Both the position numbers and the translations under genes were made by a program. The notes beneath the pieces are model-generated. The model was not told where the DNA came from, made no database searches, and saw only the letters and a program-made list of their open reading frames with translations. From positions 186,001 to 250,000 of the forward strand of contig JAJFKY010000016.1 of assembly GCA_021772975.1 (NCBI GenBank): DNA of 64,000 nucleotides, given 5' to 3'. This DNA is from Gammaproteobacteria bacterium. GTDB taxonomy: Bacteria; Pseudomonadota; Gammaproteobacteria; Xanthomonadales; Wenzhouxiangellaceae. This document shows positions 44,796 to 55,772 of the stretch, in pieces (the first letter of the stretch is position 1; each line of letters opens with the position of its first letter).

Positions 44796-45122
44796 ATGAC
44801 GTTTGTTGTTACCGAAAGCTGCATTAAATGCAAATACACCGATTGTGTAGAGGTCTGTCCGGTGGACTGCTTTCATGAAGGGCCCAATTTCCTGGTGATC
44901 GATCCGGAGGAATGCATTGACTGCACGTTGTGTGAACCGGAGTGCCCGGTGGAAGCCATTGTGCCGGATGATGATCTGCCTGCTGACCAGGCGCACTTCC
45001 TGGAATTGAATACCGAACTGTCACGCCTGTGGCCGGTCATCACGGTGCGCAAGGATCCGCCGGACGACGCCGCCGAGTGGGACAATGTCAAAGACAAGCT
45101 GCAATATCTGGAGCGCAGTTAG
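44796..45122 (+). CDS. fdxA: ferredoxin FdxA (7Fe type)
   Basis: Small electron carrier of 108 residues with one 3Fe-4S and one 4Fe-4S cluster. Cys ligands are in [14 protein letters not shown] and [12 protein letters not shown]. The C-terminal extension with [12 protein letters not shown] is typical of the Azotobacter FdI-type family. The ATG at 44796 puts MTFVVTESC at the start. Divergent from pcnB with 65 bp between; convergent with the HerA-like gene. Confidence 0.95.
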   Translation: MTFVVTESCIKCKYTDCVEVCPVDCFHEGPNFLVIDPEECIDCTLCEPECPVEAIVPDDDLPADQAHFLELNTELSRLWPVITVRKDPPDDAAEWDNVKDKLQYLERS

Positions 45123-45156
45123 GCATTGCCATGGCTGGGCTGATCCGGATAACGGT

Positions 45157-46641
45157 TCAGCGTTTGGTCATACTGCCCAGCACCCCGCGGATGATCTGCC
45201 TTCCCAGTTGTGAGCCGATGGTACGGGCCACGCTTTTGCCCATGGTTTCCCAGATAGACTGACGATTACTGCGCCTGGCAGGCTTACGTTTTGCCGCTTT
45301 GGTCCGTTCGGCCTTGTCGGCGGCTGCCTGCTCAGCCTGCCGGGCTTGTGCAGCTGCTGCCTGCTCCGCGCGTGCCGCCAGACGCTCAAAGGCTGATTCG
45401 CGGTCAATACTCTGGTCATATTTGCTGCCCAGTGGGCTGCGTGCGCGAACCTGCTCGCGCTGGCTCTGATCAATCGGCCCGATGCGTGATTCGGGTGGTC
45501 GCAGCAGACAGCGCTGGACCACGCCGGGAATACCTTTGTCCTGCAGAGTGGAAATCAGCGCTTCGCCAACACCCAGTTCGGTGATCACGGTTTCGGTATC
45601 CAGATCCGGATTCTGCCGGAATGTCTGAGCCGCCGCGCGCACGGCTTTTTGTTCACGCGGGGTAAACGCGCGCAGGGCATGCTGAACCCGGTTACCCAGC
45701 TGACCCAGCACGTCATCAGGCACGTCCAGCGGGTTCTGGGTGACAAAAAATATGCTCACGCCTTTGGAGCGGATCAAGCGCACCACTTGTTCAACTTTCT
45801 GCAACAGAGCCCTGGGCGCCTGATCAAACAGCAGATGTGCTTCGTCAAAGAAAAACACCAGCTTAGGCTTATCCGGATCACCGATTTCCGGTAATTCCTC
45901 AAACAACTCGGACAGCAGCCACAGCAGCACGGTGCTGTACAGGCGCGGGCTGTGGATCAGTTTGTCCGCGGCCAGTACGTTGATAATGCCCGTCCCAGAC
46001 AGATCGGTGCGCATCAGGTCTTCCAGATGCAATGCAGGCTCGCCGAAGAAGTGCTCCACGCCCTGCTGTTCCAGTACCAGCAAACGCCGCTGGATAGCCG
46101 CTATCGAGGCCGCGCTGACATTCCCATAGTCGCGCGAAAATTCTTTCCGCTGCTCGGCCACGTAGCTCAGCAGGGCGCGCAGGTCTTTCAGGTCAAACAA
46201 TAACAGGCCTTCTTCATCGGCGACCCGGAACGCCACGTTGAGTACACCTTCCTGGGTATCATTCAATTCCAGCAGATTGGCCAGCAGCAACGGCCCGATT
46301 TCACTGATCGTGGTGCGTATGGGATGGCCCTGCTGGCCAAATACATCCCAGAAGATCGTCGGGAAAGGGCGGGGCCGATAATCGGGGACACTCATTTTCT
46401 CCAGGCGCTGGTCAATTTTCGGATGCGGGCTGATAGCTTGCGCCAGCCCGGATAAATCGCCCTTGACGTCGGCCAGGAACACCGGAACCCCGAGTTTGGA
46501 AAACGATTCCGCCAGCACCTGCAGGGTGACGGTTTTACCGGTGCCGGTCGCCCCGGCAATCAAACCGTGCCGGTTGCAATAACGGGGATTGAGCTCACTG
46601 GGGGCGGAGCCATCGCCAAGGTATATCATTGTTGTCTGCAT
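45157..46641 (-). CDS. HerA-like ATPase (DUF853, YjgR type)
   Basis: FtsK/HerA-superfamily ATPase of about 494 residues with Walker A GATGTGKT, Walker [13 protein letters not shown] and the arginine-finger region of hexameric helicases. The central part matches DUF853. A low-complexity Ala/Gln/Arg-rich stretch (about residues 415-460) is followed by a conserved C-terminal helical segment. E. coli YjgR is the closest well-known relative; its cellular function is not established. The ATG at 46641 is preferred to a TTG three codons upstream. Confidence 0.85.
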   Translation of the reverse strand: MQTTMIYLGDGSAPSELNPRYCNRHGLIAGATGTGKTVTLQVLAESFSKLGVPVFLADVKGDLSGLAQAISPHPKIDQRLEKMSVPDYRPRPFPTIFWDVFGQQGHPIRTTISEIGPLLLANLLELNDTQEGVLNVAFRVADEEGLLLFDLKDLRALLSYVAEQRKEFSRDYGNVSAASIAAIQRRLLVLEQQGVEHFFGEPALHLEDLMRTDLSGTGIINVLAADKLIHSPRLYSTVLLWLLSELFEELPEIGDPDKPKLVFFFDEAHLLFDQAPRALLQKVEQVVRLIRSKGVSIFFVTQNPLDVPDDVLGQLGNRVQHALRAFTPREQKAVRAAAQTFRQNPDLDTETVITELGVGEALISTLQDKGIPGVVQRCLLRPPESRIGPIDQSQREQVRARSPLGSKYDQSIDRESAFERLAARAEQAAAAQARQAEQAAADKAERTKAAKRKPARRSNRQSIWETMGKSVARTIGSQLGRQIIRGVLGSMTKR

Positions 46642-46804
46642 CTGCGCCAAGCCGGTGGTGATTATCCAGGGGGCATGTTAACCCAACTCAGCCCGGTTGC
46701 TTAAGCCCTCGGAAGCAAGCTGTAACCTGGGCTGGCTGGCGGCTGACCGATAGATAACGTAATCTGCCCTGCGACTCAGCTATAACGATAACTAAGGAGT
46801 AGGC

Positions 46805-47407
46805 ATGTCTTTAATGCAAATGTTACAGCAGCAACTCAGCTCGCAGGCCGTGCAGGCGCTGCAAAACCAGACCGGTGCGGACCAGCAGCAGGTCCAGCAG
46901 GCCATTCAGGGCGCGTTGCCAATGATTCTGGGCGGTCTGGCCAAAAATGCACAAAGCAAAGCCGGGGCACGCAATCTGTGGCAGGCCCTGGATAAAGATC
47001 ATGATGGCAATGTGTTGAATGATGTGTCCGGATTTCTAGCTTCCGGACAGGCCCAGCAGACCGGCGCAGGTATCCTCAAGCATGTGCTGGGCGGCCAACA
47101 ACCGCAGGCTGAGCAGGCCTTGGCCGGGTTTAGCGGTATGAACCGGGACAATGCCGGGCAGGTACTGGCCGCGCTGGCGCCGATGGTGATGGGCATGATC
47201 GGCAAAATGCAAAGCCAGAATCAGATCGACAGCAGCCAGCGGCTGGCCGGCCTGCTGCAGAACGAGCGTCAGCAGTTGCGTCAGCAACCCGCCAGCAGCG
47301 GGCTGCTGAACATGCTGATGGATGCCGACGGCGATGGCGACGTGGATATCAGTGACGTGATGCAGCGTGGCGGTCTGCTGAGCAAGCTATTCGGGCGGCG
47401 GCGTTAG
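46805..47407 (+). CDS. DUF937 (YidB-like) protein
   Basis: Cytoplasmic protein of 200 residues with an N-terminal DUF937 domain (VQQAIQGALPMILGGLAKNAQS; DKDHDGNVLNDVSGFL). A second similar Asp/Gly loop, DADGDGDVDISDVM, lies near the C-terminus. The loops look like calcium-binding EF-hand motifs. The start is well defined by AAGGAG 6 bp upstream. Function unknown; YidB is its E. coli relative. Confidence 0.85.
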   Translation: MSLMQMLQQQLSSQAVQALQNQTGADQQQVQQAIQGALPMILGGLAKNAQSKAGARNLWQALDKDHDGNVLNDVSGFLASGQAQQTGAGILKHVLGGQQPQAEQALAGFSGMNRDNAGQVLAALAPMVMGMIGKMQSQNQIDSSQRLAGLLQNERQQLRQQPASSGLLNMLMDADGDGDVDISDVMQRGGLLSKLFGRRR

Positions 47408-47650
47408 CCACGCACCGTTGATTCTGGATCCGGGCTGCCCGCGCGGCCCAGCCATGTTGTCATCTGAGATAAGCGAATGAACTGAATACCTCAGGCACCG
47501 CAGCGGCCATTGCCGGGGTCTGAAGGTGGCGGCTGACACCGGGCGGTATAAGCGGCGGACAAAAACCTGCTGGCATTGCATCACCGGTTTCAGTACGCTT
47601 GCGGATTGATTATGCAAACCAGCGCCGCGCTGTACGGAAGTCACCGTTTT

Positions 47651-50239
47651 ATGGAACCAGTCTACAACCCCCAAACCATTGAGCCCGCCATTCAGGCACG
47701 CTGGCAGGCCGAGCAGGCCTATCAGGTCACCGAAGACCCCGAGCGGGAAAAGTTTTACTGCCTGTCGATGCTGCCATATCCCAGCGGTGCATTGCATATG
47801 GGGCATGTGCGCAATTATGCGATCGGTGATGTGATCAGTCGCTTCCAGCGGCTCAAAGGCAAGAACGTGTTGCAACCGATGGGTTGGGATGCCTTCGGCC
47901 TGCCGGCTGAAAATGCCGCCATTAAAAACAAGGTCCCGCCGGCACAGTGGACTTATCAGAATATCGAACAGATGCGGGAGCAGTTACAGCGGCTGGGTTT
48001 TGCGCTGGACTGGTCACGCGAATTTGCCACCTGCCAGCCGGATTACTACCGTTGGGAACAGCTGATGTTTGTGCGGCTGTTTGAGCAAGGGCTGGTTTAC
48101 AACAAAAGCGCGGTGGTTAACTGGGACCCGGTCGATCAAACGGTGCTGGCCAATGAACAGGTCGTGGATGGCCGCGGCTGGCGCTCCGGAGCACTGGTGG
48201 AGCGTAAGGAGATTCCCCAGTGGTTTGTGAAGATTACCGACTACGCGGATGAACTGCTGAATGAACTCGACCAGCTGGAGCAATGGCCGGAAGCGGTGAA
48301 AACCATGCAGCGCAACTGGATCGGCCGCTCCGAAGGCGTGGAGCTGAGCTTCCCGGTGGTTGATGACACAGCGGTTATTGAGGTCTTCACCACCCGTCCC
48401 GACACCCTGATGGGTGCGACCTATCTGGCCATCGCGGCGGAACATCCATTGGCGCTGGACAGTGCCCGCGACAACCCGGAACTGGCGGGTTTTATTGAGC
48501 AGTGCAAAGCCATCGGCAATACCACGGCGGATATCGAAACGGCGGAAAAACTGGGTATGGCGACCGGCCGTTATGCGCGGCATCCCTTGTCCGCTGAACC
48601 GCTGCCGATCTGGGTGGCCAATTTCGTGCTGATGGGCTACGGCACCGGCGCGGTGATGTCGGTGCCCGGGCATGATGAGCGTGATAATGAATTTGCGCGT
48701 AAATATGCTTTGCCGATCGTGCAGGTTATTCAACCGGTCGATTCGGACACCGAGGTGGCCGTCAATACGCAGGCCTATAGCGGTGAAGGTGTGTTGATCA
48801 ACTCCGGTCAATACGATGGCATGACCAGTGCAGCGGCGTTTGACGCCATCGCCGATGACTGTGCGGCCAGAGGTATGGGTCGGCGTCAGACCAATTACCG
48901 GTTACGCGACTGGGGCGTTTCCCGGCAGCGCTACTGGGGTTGCCCGATCCCGATGATCCACTGTGACAACTGCGGCGCGGTGCCGGTCCCGGAAGATCAA
49001 CTGCCGGTGGTGCTGCCCGAGGACGTGGAGTTCATGGGCGTGCAATCGCCGCTCAAGGCTGACCCGGAATGGCGCCGGACCACTTGCCCGGCCTGCGGTG
49101 GCGCAGCCGAGCGGGAAACCGACACATTCGATACGTTTATGGAATCATCCTGGTATTACGCGCGTTACTGTTGTCCAGGGGCCGACGGCATGCTGGATGA
49201 ACGGGCGGATTATTGGCTGCCGGTTGATCAGTACATCGGTGGTATCGAACACGCGATCATGCATCTGCTGTACTTCCGCTTCTTTCACAAACTGATGCGC
49301 GACAACGGCATGGTGCACAGTGACGAACCGGCCAGACGATTATTGTGTCAGGGCATGGTGGTCGCCGAGACGTTCTATCGCAGCGCTGAAAATGGTCAGA
49401 AAACCTGGTACTCGCCGGCGGAAGTGGAACTGCAACTGGATGACAAAAATCACCCGGTCAGTGCGCGTCTGAGCAGCGATGGCCAGCCGGTGGAGATCGG
49501 CGCCATCGAGAAAATGTCCAAGTCTAAAAACAATGGCGTCAATCCACAGCTGCTGGTGGATCGCTATGGCGCGGATACAGTTCGTCTGTTCACGCTGTTC
49601 GCCGCGCCGCCGGAGCAAAGCCTGGAATGGTCAGACAGCGCGGTGGAAGGTGCCTGGAGATTTTTGCGCCGGGTCTGGAATGGTGTCTACCAGCACCTGC
49701 AGCAAGCTGATCCGGAGCCACTGGATACCGGCAGCCTGACGGCACAACAGCGGGAAGTCCGTCGGCTGCTGCACGATACCATCGCCAAGGTCAGTGATGA
49801 CATCGAGCGCCGCTATACTTTCAATACCGCCATAGCGGCGATCATGGAGTTTCTGAATCACCTGCAAAAGCTGGCTGATGACTCCCCGCAGGGCGTGGCG
49901 GTAGCGCGGGAAGCCTGGCTGGCGGTAACCCGTCTGCTGGCGCCGATAACGCCGCATCTGAGCACTCAGTTATGGCAGGAACTGGGTCAGCACAATACCC
50001 TGGAGCAGGCCGGTTGGCCGGAGCCTGATGAAGCTGCGCGGATTCGTCAGCAGGTCACCCTGATCGTACAGGTCAACGGCAAATTACGGGCTCGGCTGGA
50101 GGTGCCGCCGGGAGCTGCTAAGCAGCAGGTTCTGGAGCTGGCGCGGGAGGATGAGAATGTGCACCGGCATCTGCGGGATAAAACCCTGCGCAAAGTCATT
50201 CACGTACCGGATAAACTGCTGAATCTGGTGGTATCCTAA
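47651..50239 (+). CDS. leuS: leucyl-tRNA synthetase
   Basis: Class I synthetase of 862 residues, near the E. coli 860. It has the HIGH motif as HMGH (about residues 49-52), an editing domain with the [13 protein letters not shown] loop, a zinc-type C-x2-C pattern around [10 protein letters not shown] and TCPACGG, and KMSKSKNN (about 621). The ATG at 47651 is chosen over the frame start at 47576, since the family starts with EPxYNPxxIE. The upstream 240 bp is non-coding on this strand. Confidence 0.96.
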   Translation: MEPVYNPQTIEPAIQARWQAEQAYQVTEDPEREKFYCLSMLPYPSGALHMGHVRNYAIGDVISRFQRLKGKNVLQPMGWDAFGLPAENAAIKNKVPPAQWTYQNIEQMREQLQRLGFALDWSREFATCQPDYYRWEQLMFVRLFEQGLVYNKSAVVNWDPVDQTVLANEQVVDGRGWRSGALVERKEIPQWFVKITDYADELLNELDQLEQWPEAVKTMQRNWIGRSEGVELSFPVVDDTAVIEVFTTRPDTLMGATYLAIAAEHPLALDSARDNPELAGFIEQCKAIGNTTADIETAEKLGMATGRYARHPLSAEPLPIWVANFVLMGYGTGAVMSVPGHDERDNEFARKYALPIVQVIQPVDSDTEVAVNTQAYSGEGVLINSGQYDGMTSAAAFDAIADDCAARGMGRRQTNYRLRDWGVSRQRYWGCPIPMIHCDNCGAVPVPEDQLPVVLPEDVEFMGVQSPLKADPEWRRTTCPACGGAAERETDTFDTFMESSWYYARYCCPGADGMLDERADYWLPVDQYIGGIEHAIMHLLYFRFFHKLMRDNGMVHSDEPARRLLCQGMVVAETFYRSAENGQKTWYSPAEVELQLDDKNHPVSARLSSDGQPVEIGAIEKMSKSKNNGVNPQLLVDRYGADTVRLFTLFAAPPEQSLEWSDSAVEGAWRFLRRVWNGVYQHLQQADPEPLDTGSLTAQQREVRRLLHDTIAKVSDDIERRYTFNTAIAAIMEFLNHLQKLADDSPQGVAVAREAWLAVTRLLAPITPHLSTQLWQELGQHNTLEQAGWPEPDEAARIRQQVTLIVQVNGKLRARLEVPPGAAKQQVLELAREDENVHRHLRDKTLRKVIHVPDKLLNLVVS

Positions 50240-50376
50240 CGGCGGGCTGAAGCGGTACAGACCACGGGCTGTCGGCATGCATCGCCTGCCTAGCCGGGCT
50301 GGGGGTGAACCGACATTGTGAACCGAGCAGTGCAGATATGCGCATAGATAACACCTGGCAGTTGAGTAAATAATCC

Positions 50377-50883
50377 ATGTTAGTTAAGCAACAAGAATCG
50401 ATCCTGGCGGTTGTACTCGTCTGTCTGCTGTTGTCCGGATGTGGCTTCCAGTTGCGCGGCAGTGCGGATCTACCCGCCGAGATGGCGCGGACTTATCTGG
50501 ATATGCCGGACCGCTACGGTGAATTCGGCCGCTCGCTGGAGCGTTCGCTGGAGTCCAATGGCGTAGATGTCGTTAACAGCCCCGAGGCGGCAACCGCGGT
50601 ACTGCAAATCAGCCAGGCGCAGTTTGTCCGTGAGGCGGCTTCGTTTTCCGGCACGGCGCTGATCAGTGAATTCCGGTTGACCTTCCGGGTTCGCTTCCGT
50701 CTGTTCGGTGAGCTGGGCAGCCCGTTGTCCAGTACTCGTGAGGTGGTGATATTCCGGGATTACAGTTTCAACAGCCAGGAAATTCTTGCCAGTCAGCGCG
50801 AGGAAGAGTTTTTACGCGGAGATTTACGCGCCAGCATGGTCAATGAACTGCTGCAGCGCCTGGAACAACTGGATAGCCAATGA
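50377..50883 (+). CDS. lptE: LPS-assembly lipoprotein LptE
   Basis: Outer-membrane lipoprotein that plugs LptD during LPS export. The 168 residues carry lipobox LLSGCGFQLRG and the conserved GFQLRGSADLP N-terminus. Position leuS-lptE-holA-nadD is the gammaproteobacterial norm. It overlaps holA by 4 bp. Confidence 0.92.
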   Translation: MLVKQQESILAVVLVCLLLSGCGFQLRGSADLPAEMARTYLDMPDRYGEFGRSLERSLESNGVDVVNSPEAATAVLQISQAQFVREAASFSGTALISEFRLTFRVRFRLFGELGSPLSSTREVVIFRDYSFNSQEILASQREEEFLRGDLRASMVNELLQRLEQLDSQ

Positions 50884-51902
50884 AACTGAACGCGGGCCAG
50901 TTACCCGCTCAACTGCAACGCGGGCTGGCGCCGGTTTATCTGATTGCCGGGCCGGAAATACTGCTGCGCGAGGAGGCGGTTGACCAGATTCGCGGCGCGG
51001 CCCGCCAGCAGGGTTTCAGCGGGCGTGAACGAATGCTCGCGGAGCGGGGGTTTGACTGGGACCGATTCAGCAACAGCGGCGCGGAATTATCACTGTTCGC
51101 GGAACGGCGAGTGTTGGAATTACGCCTGCCTACCGGCAAACCCGGTCAGGCCGGCGCGCGCGCCATTACCGCTGCGCTGACCGAAGAGTCTGACGATTTA
51201 CTGTTGGTCGTGGCGGAACAGTGGGATCTGGCCAGTGAGAAGACCGCCTGGGCAAAAAAACTTGCCGCGGCCGGCGTCTACGTGCCGGTCTGGACCATCA
51301 AAACCGCGCAGATGCCTGGCTGGATTCGTCAGCGCATGCAAAGCCGGGAGTTGCAGCCGGATGCTGACGCGGTGCAGCTGCTGGCGGCGCGGGTAGATGG
51401 CAACCTGCTGGCCGCCGCGCAGGAAATCGATAAATTATTGCTCGCCAACGGCCCGGGCCGGGTCAGTCTGGAGCAGGTGGAGCAAGCGGTTAGTGACAGC
51501 GCCAGTTTTGATGCTTTCAAGCTGTGCGCCGCGATTCTGGCCGGGCAGCGGGCGATGGCATTAAGAATCAGTGCCAGTCTGCAGCGTGCTGGTACGCCCG
51601 GACAGATCGTGGTGGCCTCACTGGCGCGTGAGTTAAGTGTGTTGCAGCAGTATCGCCGGCTGGTACGTGATATGCCTGAGCAGCAGCTGTTTCGCCAACT
51701 GGGCATCTGGCAGGCGCGCCAACAGGCTGTCAAAGCAGCCGCTCGACGAATCAGCGTTGCGCAACTGCGCGCTGGCGCGGCACGACTGGCGGAACTCGAT
51801 CGCATCGGCAAGGGGCAGCAGTACGGCGATTTCTGGATTAGTCTGGAACAATTGATCCTGTTATTGACTGCACCCGCGGCCGGCTTCCGGCGCGCCGCAT
51901 GA
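50880..51902 (+). CDS. holA: DNA polymerase III delta subunit HolA
   Basis: Clamp-loader delta subunit that opens the beta ring. The 340 residues include the N-terminal YLIAGPEILLREEAVDQIR, a degenerate ATPase-like core, and the collar domain (about residues 210-340). ATG at 50880 overlaps the lptE stop; the stop overlaps nadD. Confidence 0.92.
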   Translation: MKLNAGQLPAQLQRGLAPVYLIAGPEILLREEAVDQIRGAARQQGFSGRERMLAERGFDWDRFSNSGAELSLFAERRVLELRLPTGKPGQAGARAITAALTEESDDLLLVVAEQWDLASEKTAWAKKLAAAGVYVPVWTIKTAQMPGWIRQRMQSRELQPDADAVQLLAARVDGNLLAAAQEIDKLLLANGPGRVSLEQVEQAVSDSASFDAFKLCAAILAGQRAMALRISASLQRAGTPGQIVVASLARELSVLQQYRRLVRDMPEQQLFRQLGIWQARQQAVKAAARRISVAQLRAGAARLAELDRIGKGQQYGDFWISLEQLILLLTAPAAGFRRAA

Positions 51903-52570
51903 GCGTGACGGCTCCCGCCGCTGAACCGGCAGCGGCCATGACGGTGATATTTGGCGGTACCTTTGATCCGGTTCATTACGGTCATCTGCGCGCGGCATCA
52001 GAACTGCGCGCGATTCTGGCGGTCAACGACTTTCGCCTACTGCCCGCCGGCCAGCCACCGCATCGCGATAGCACCCAGGCAGCAGGGCAGCATCGTCTGG
52101 ACATGCTGCGGCTGGCGTTGCGGGATCACCCTGATCTGACGGTGGATGCCCGTGAAATCCGCCGCTCCGGACCCTCTTACATGGTCGATACGCTCAGTGA
52201 ACTGCGTGACCAGCTGGGTGACCGGCCATTGATCCTGGCGCTGGGTCAGGACGCCGCCAACGGGCTGGATCGCTGGCATGAATGGCGTGCGCTGTTCAGA
52301 CTGGCGCATCTGGTGGTGATGACCCGCCCGGAAAGCGAGCGCCGTTATCAGGGCGAGCTGGCTGAGCTGATTGCCGCCAGTGAGGTTGCCCGGCCAGATG
52401 TCTTGCGGCGGCAGCCAGCGGGTCAGGTCTGGCATGTGCCGGTTACGCAACTGGCGATTTCTTCAACCGACATCCGCGAGCAGATAAGCAGTGGCGGCGA
52501 TCCGCGGTTTTTATTGCCGGATGCGGTGCTGAATTATATTGGCGCTCAGCAGTTATACGCTAAATGCTGA
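51899..52570 (+). CDS. nadD: nicotinate-nucleotide adenylyltransferase NadD
   Basis: NAD biosynthesis enzyme of 223 residues. It has the nucleotidyltransferase motif IFGGTFDPVHYGHL and the C-terminal ISSTDIREQI. The start may instead be the ATG at 51938, giving a tighter N-terminus. In many relatives rsfS and rlmH follow nadD; here the next gene is on the opposite strand. Confidence 0.93.
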   Translation: MSVTAPAAEPAAAMTVIFGGTFDPVHYGHLRAASELRAILAVNDFRLLPAGQPPHRDSTQAAGQHRLDMLRLALRDHPDLTVDAREIRRSGPSYMVDTLSELRDQLGDRPLILALGQDAANGLDRWHEWRALFRLAHLVVMTRPESERRYQGELAELIAASEVARPDVLRRQPAGQVWHVPVTQLAISSTDIREQISSGGDPRFLLPDAVLNYIGAQQLYAKC

Positions 52571-52660
52571 GCCTCGGGACTGAAGAAAATCAAGAAATAT
52601 TGCCGTCAGATGAGAGAAACGAGGGTTTCATCTCTCATAGTCAGTAATAAGGAAATACTT

Positions 52661-52720
52661 ATGGGAATGGAATCCCAACCCCTTCCAGGCATTCAGCCAA
52701 ATTTCAAATCACTCGGATAA
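52661..52720 (+). CDS. possible small ORF of 19 residues
   Basis: ATG at 52661 follows AAGGAAA by 5 bp and encodes MGMESQPLPGIQPNFKSLG. No family is recognised, and the ORF lies between two converging genes, so it may be chance. A hairpin with ATGAGAG and CTCTCAT arms at about 52612-52639 precedes it. Confidence 0.2.
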   Translation: MGMESQPLPGIQPNFKSLG

Positions 52721-52726
52721 CCAGCA

Positions 52727-53938
52727 TCAAGACAGGCTTTTGACCGCTTTGCCGGCCAGCTTTTCAGCCATCTCACGCAACATTCTGGCACTGATATCAG
52801 GGCCGGGCTCAGCCATCTGCCGGACCAGCTCGCGGAAATGATCGTCGCCGATTTCCCGGTGCAGCCTGGCGAACAGGTTAACCGCCTTGGCAGTAGCCGC
52901 GCCGCTGGAGTTTCTTTCGGCCAGTTTGTCGGTCGAGTTGCCCCAGCGTTTCTGGCGCGCCAGAGCGGCACGGTAACGCTGATCGGTAAGGCCGCCGGAC
53001 TGGTGCAGCAGGATTAGCCCAAGGTATTCGGCCAGGCCCTCATCGATCCAGTCAGCATCACTGGCTGCCTGACGCTGCATGGCGACATGCACCAGTTCGT
53101 GCAGCAGTGTGCTGGTGCCATTTTCACTGATCAGCGGGCGTTCACCGTGCAAGTACAGCGAACCCGGTCCGGACAGCGCGCCGCGCCACATATCATCGGT
53201 AGCGCTGGTGATCAGCAGACGGTCAGGAAAATCGGGAAACCAGTCGCGGATGGCAGGCATGGTAAAAGCCAGCAGGGTCAGGATTTCCAGACGTTGCACG
53301 CCCTGACCAACCGGTGCGGCCACCGCTACCCGGGTACCGGACAACTGGTCGCGGCGTACCCCTAAATCGCCCAATTGCACCCATCCGGTCGGGCGGTCAA
53401 AACGGCGTGCGGCGTTATCGATCAGATAACGGTTATCAGAGGTTTCCGGGTAGGCGGCCACTGAACTCCATTCAGCCGGCAGGCTGAAACTCAAGCGGGT
53501 CCTCGAATAGCTGTCACGTAAAGCCAGGCTGGCAGCGGCAGGAAACAGATCGTCAGCCCTGAACAAGGCCCAGTCGGAGGTGACCCTGGCATCGTAGCTG
53601 TTGCCGCCACGCTGATGCGTCAGCTGCACGCAGTAACGCAGGCTGCCACCGCTGGCCGGTACCTGCCAGCGCCAGCGGCCGTCTGTCTGTTTGAGCGCAC
53701 CATCCGCGCTTAATTGGCTCATGTTATCGCGGGCTCGCCAGGATAACCGCCGCAGCAGATGCCGGGTCTGTCCCACTTTGACGCTGACGGGAACACAATC
53801 AGCGGCCCCGTTGCGCTTCGCTGCCTGGCGAAAATCCGCATGGATATCAAAATCATAGCGCAACTCACTCTGGGCTGAAGCCAGCGCGCAAAGCGTAAGA
53901 CACAGCGAGGCCAACAGGCCATCACGAAGTATAGGCAT
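52727..53938 (-). CDS. secreted zinc-dependent peptidase-like protein
   Basis: Exported protein of 403 residues with a signal peptide (cleavage near ASAQS). It has HELVH and, about 19 residues later, WIDEGLAEY, giving the HEXXH plus Glu pattern of gluzincin (M1/M61-like, peptidase_MA-type) metallopeptidases. The N-terminal half is beta-rich and of unrecognised family. It sits 14 bp downstream of the olsF-like gene and may be co-transcribed with it. Substrate unknown. Confidence 0.7.
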   Translation of the reverse strand: MPILRDGLLASLCLTLCALASAQSELRYDFDIHADFRQAAKRNGAADCVPVSVKVGQTRHLLRRLSWRARDNMSQLSADGALKQTDGRWRWQVPASGGSLRYCVQLTHQRGGNSYDARVTSDWALFRADDLFPAAASLALRDSYSRTRLSFSLPAEWSSVAAYPETSDNRYLIDNAARRFDRPTGWVQLGDLGVRRDQLSGTRVAVAAPVGQGVQRLEILTLLAFTMPAIRDWFPDFPDRLLITSATDDMWRGALSGPGSLYLHGERPLISENGTSTLLHELVHVAMQRQAASDADWIDEGLAEYLGLILLHQSGGLTDQRYRAALARQKRWGNSTDKLAERNSSGAATAKAVNLFARLHREIGDDHFRELVRQMAEPGPDISARMLREMAEKLAGKAVKSLS

Positions 53939-53952
53939 AGGTTACGGTTAAG

Positions 53953-55713
53953 TTATAAACTGCCGGTAATATAGCGGTCTTTCTTGTTGGGGCGCAATTT
54001 ATGCAGATCGACCAGAATCAGGCCATCCACCGAGTCAGAGAAATCCGGGTCTACGCCAAATGCCAGAAAACTGGCGCCGCCGGGCTCACATAGTTCGGTG
54101 TATTGTTTGTACAGGGTCGGTACCCGTGAACCGATCTGTTTGAGGTTCTGCTTGAGTACCTTGAAACTGGTTTCCGCGTCCAGGCTGCCAAAGTCCGGTG
54201 CGACACCGTTAAAATTGAACGGTTGGCGGGCTTCGGCCAGCGGTTGTTCGGAACCGAAATAGCGATCGTAATAGGCTACCAGCCAATCCCGCGCTGCCGC
54301 CGGTTCTTTGGCGGAAATGGACACCGGACCCAGCAGGTAGCGAACTTCCGGATATTTACGCAGATAGGCCCCGATGCCATGCCATAGATAATCCAGGCTG
54401 CGCGAACCCCAGTATCTGGGCTGCACAAAACTGCGGCCCAGCTCCAGGCCATGTTCCAGATACACCTGCATCGCCGGTGAGTAGTCGAACAGCCCGGCGG
54501 TATACAGGCTGGACAGGCCGTGTTGCTGTACCAGTGGCGCGGTGCGCACCATACGATAGGCGCCGGCGATTTCCAGCTGCTGGTCATCCCATAGCACCAG
54601 ATGTTCGTAATAGCGGTCAAAATTGTCCACATCGCGGTGCTGGCCGGTGCCTTCGCCCACCGCGCGGAAGGTGAATTCGCGCAGCCGGCCGATTTCCCGC
54701 ATCAGTACGCTGCCGGTGTCAGGATTCGCCAGATAGATGGCTTTACCGTCCTGGGTGCTGCCGATGCGTTCATAGCGCTGCAGTTCCTGATGCAGCAGAC
54801 GGGGATTCTCCGGTTTGGATACGGTTGCCATTGCATCGCGTTGCCGGCGCCGTTTGCGCAACTCATACACGCGTTCACGGATGGACTGTGATTGCTCGCG
54901 CAGGCTTTTGGCATTGCTGAGCTGTGGCGGACAGATGGGGGTGCCGATGCGCACCGGCACGCGGGTCTCGCCCTTGCGCAAAAACATCTGGCGCGGCAGC
55001 AGCAAAGTGCCTAATGGTCTGGCCAGCATCGCGGCGACATAAAACCAGGGCGAATTGTAGGCATTCATATGCACCGGCAGGATCGGTGCGCCGGTATGGG
55101 CGGCAAAGCGTAGAAAACCGCTTTCCCAGCGGCCATCACGAATGCCTTTGGGGCCCAGCCGGGAAACTTCGCCAGCCGGGAACACAATTACGGCCTGATC
55201 CTGTTCCAGCGCGGCCATGATACGTCGGTAGTTGCTGGCGGAAGGTTTGCCCCCCAGGATTTTAACCCCCAGCAGCAACTCCTGGATGGGCTCAATGCCG
55301 AGCAGAATATCGTTGGCCAGAATTTTCACATCCGGACGGATATCACCGATCAGTTTGAGCAGAATGAATGAATCCAGGCCACCCAATGGATGATTGGCCG
55401 CGATGATTACCCGGCCGCTGGCGGGGATGTTACTGACTTCAATATCGTCGACCAGATAGCGGCATTCAAAGCGCCGCAGCGCGGCTTCCACAAAGGACAG
55501 GCCACGTAGATGCCCGTAGTCACGCAAGACCTGATTGGCAACGTCAATACCCAGCCAGCGGCCCAGGCCGCGGCTCAGCGGTCTGGCCAACTGCTGACGG
55601 CGCCCGGTAAACCAATCTGGAAACTGGTTTTCCAGGGTTTGTTCAAAATCAAGCTGTGGTGTCTTGCGCAGACGTTCCTCAGCCAGTCCCGGTAAATCAG
55701 AAGGCGTTGCCAA
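53953..55713 (-). CDS. olsF: OlsF-like bifunctional acyltransferase (ornithine lipid synthesis)
   Basis: Protein of 586 residues with two catalytic domains. The N-terminal LPLAT/PlsC-type O-acyltransferase (about 60-290) has NHPLGGLD (HX4D) and FPAGEVSR. The C-terminal GNAT-type N-acyltransferase (about 310-530) is OlsB-like, with YYEHLVLWD, IAGAYRMV and WGSRSLDYLWHGI. This is the domain order of OlsF, which makes ornithine lipid from ornithine in two acyl transfers. Ornithine lipids replace phospholipids when phosphate is scarce. The predicted start is TTG at 55713, as no ATG is available. A PhoB-box-like site lies upstream, supporting phosphate control. Confidence 0.85.
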   Translation of the reverse strand: MATPSDLPGLAEERLRKTPQLDFEQTLENQFPDWFTGRRQQLARPLSRGLGRWLGIDVANQVLRDYGHLRGLSFVEAALRRFECRYLVDDIEVSNIPASGRVIIAANHPLGGLDSFILLKLIGDIRPDVKILANDILLGIEPIQELLLGVKILGGKPSASNYRRIMAALEQDQAVIVFPAGEVSRLGPKGIRDGRWESGFLRFAAHTGAPILPVHMNAYNSPWFYVAAMLARPLGTLLLPRQMFLRKGETRVPVRIGTPICPPQLSNAKSLREQSQSIRERVYELRKRRRQRDAMATVSKPENPRLLHQELQRYERIGSTQDGKAIYLANPDTGSVLMREIGRLREFTFRAVGEGTGQHRDVDNFDRYYEHLVLWDDQQLEIAGAYRMVRTAPLVQQHGLSSLYTAGLFDYSPAMQVYLEHGLELGRSFVQPRYWGSRSLDYLWHGIGAYLRKYPEVRYLLGPVSISAKEPAAARDWLVAYYDRYFGSEQPLAEARQPFNFNGVAPDFGSLDAETSFKVLKQNLKQIGSRVPTLYKQYTELCEPGGASFLAFGVDPDFSDSVDGLILVDLHKLRPNKKDRYITGSL

Positions 55714-55772
55714 TGTTACTCAGTACTCCATCAGACCTGGCGACATTTTAACGTCAAATACATTAAAAATGG

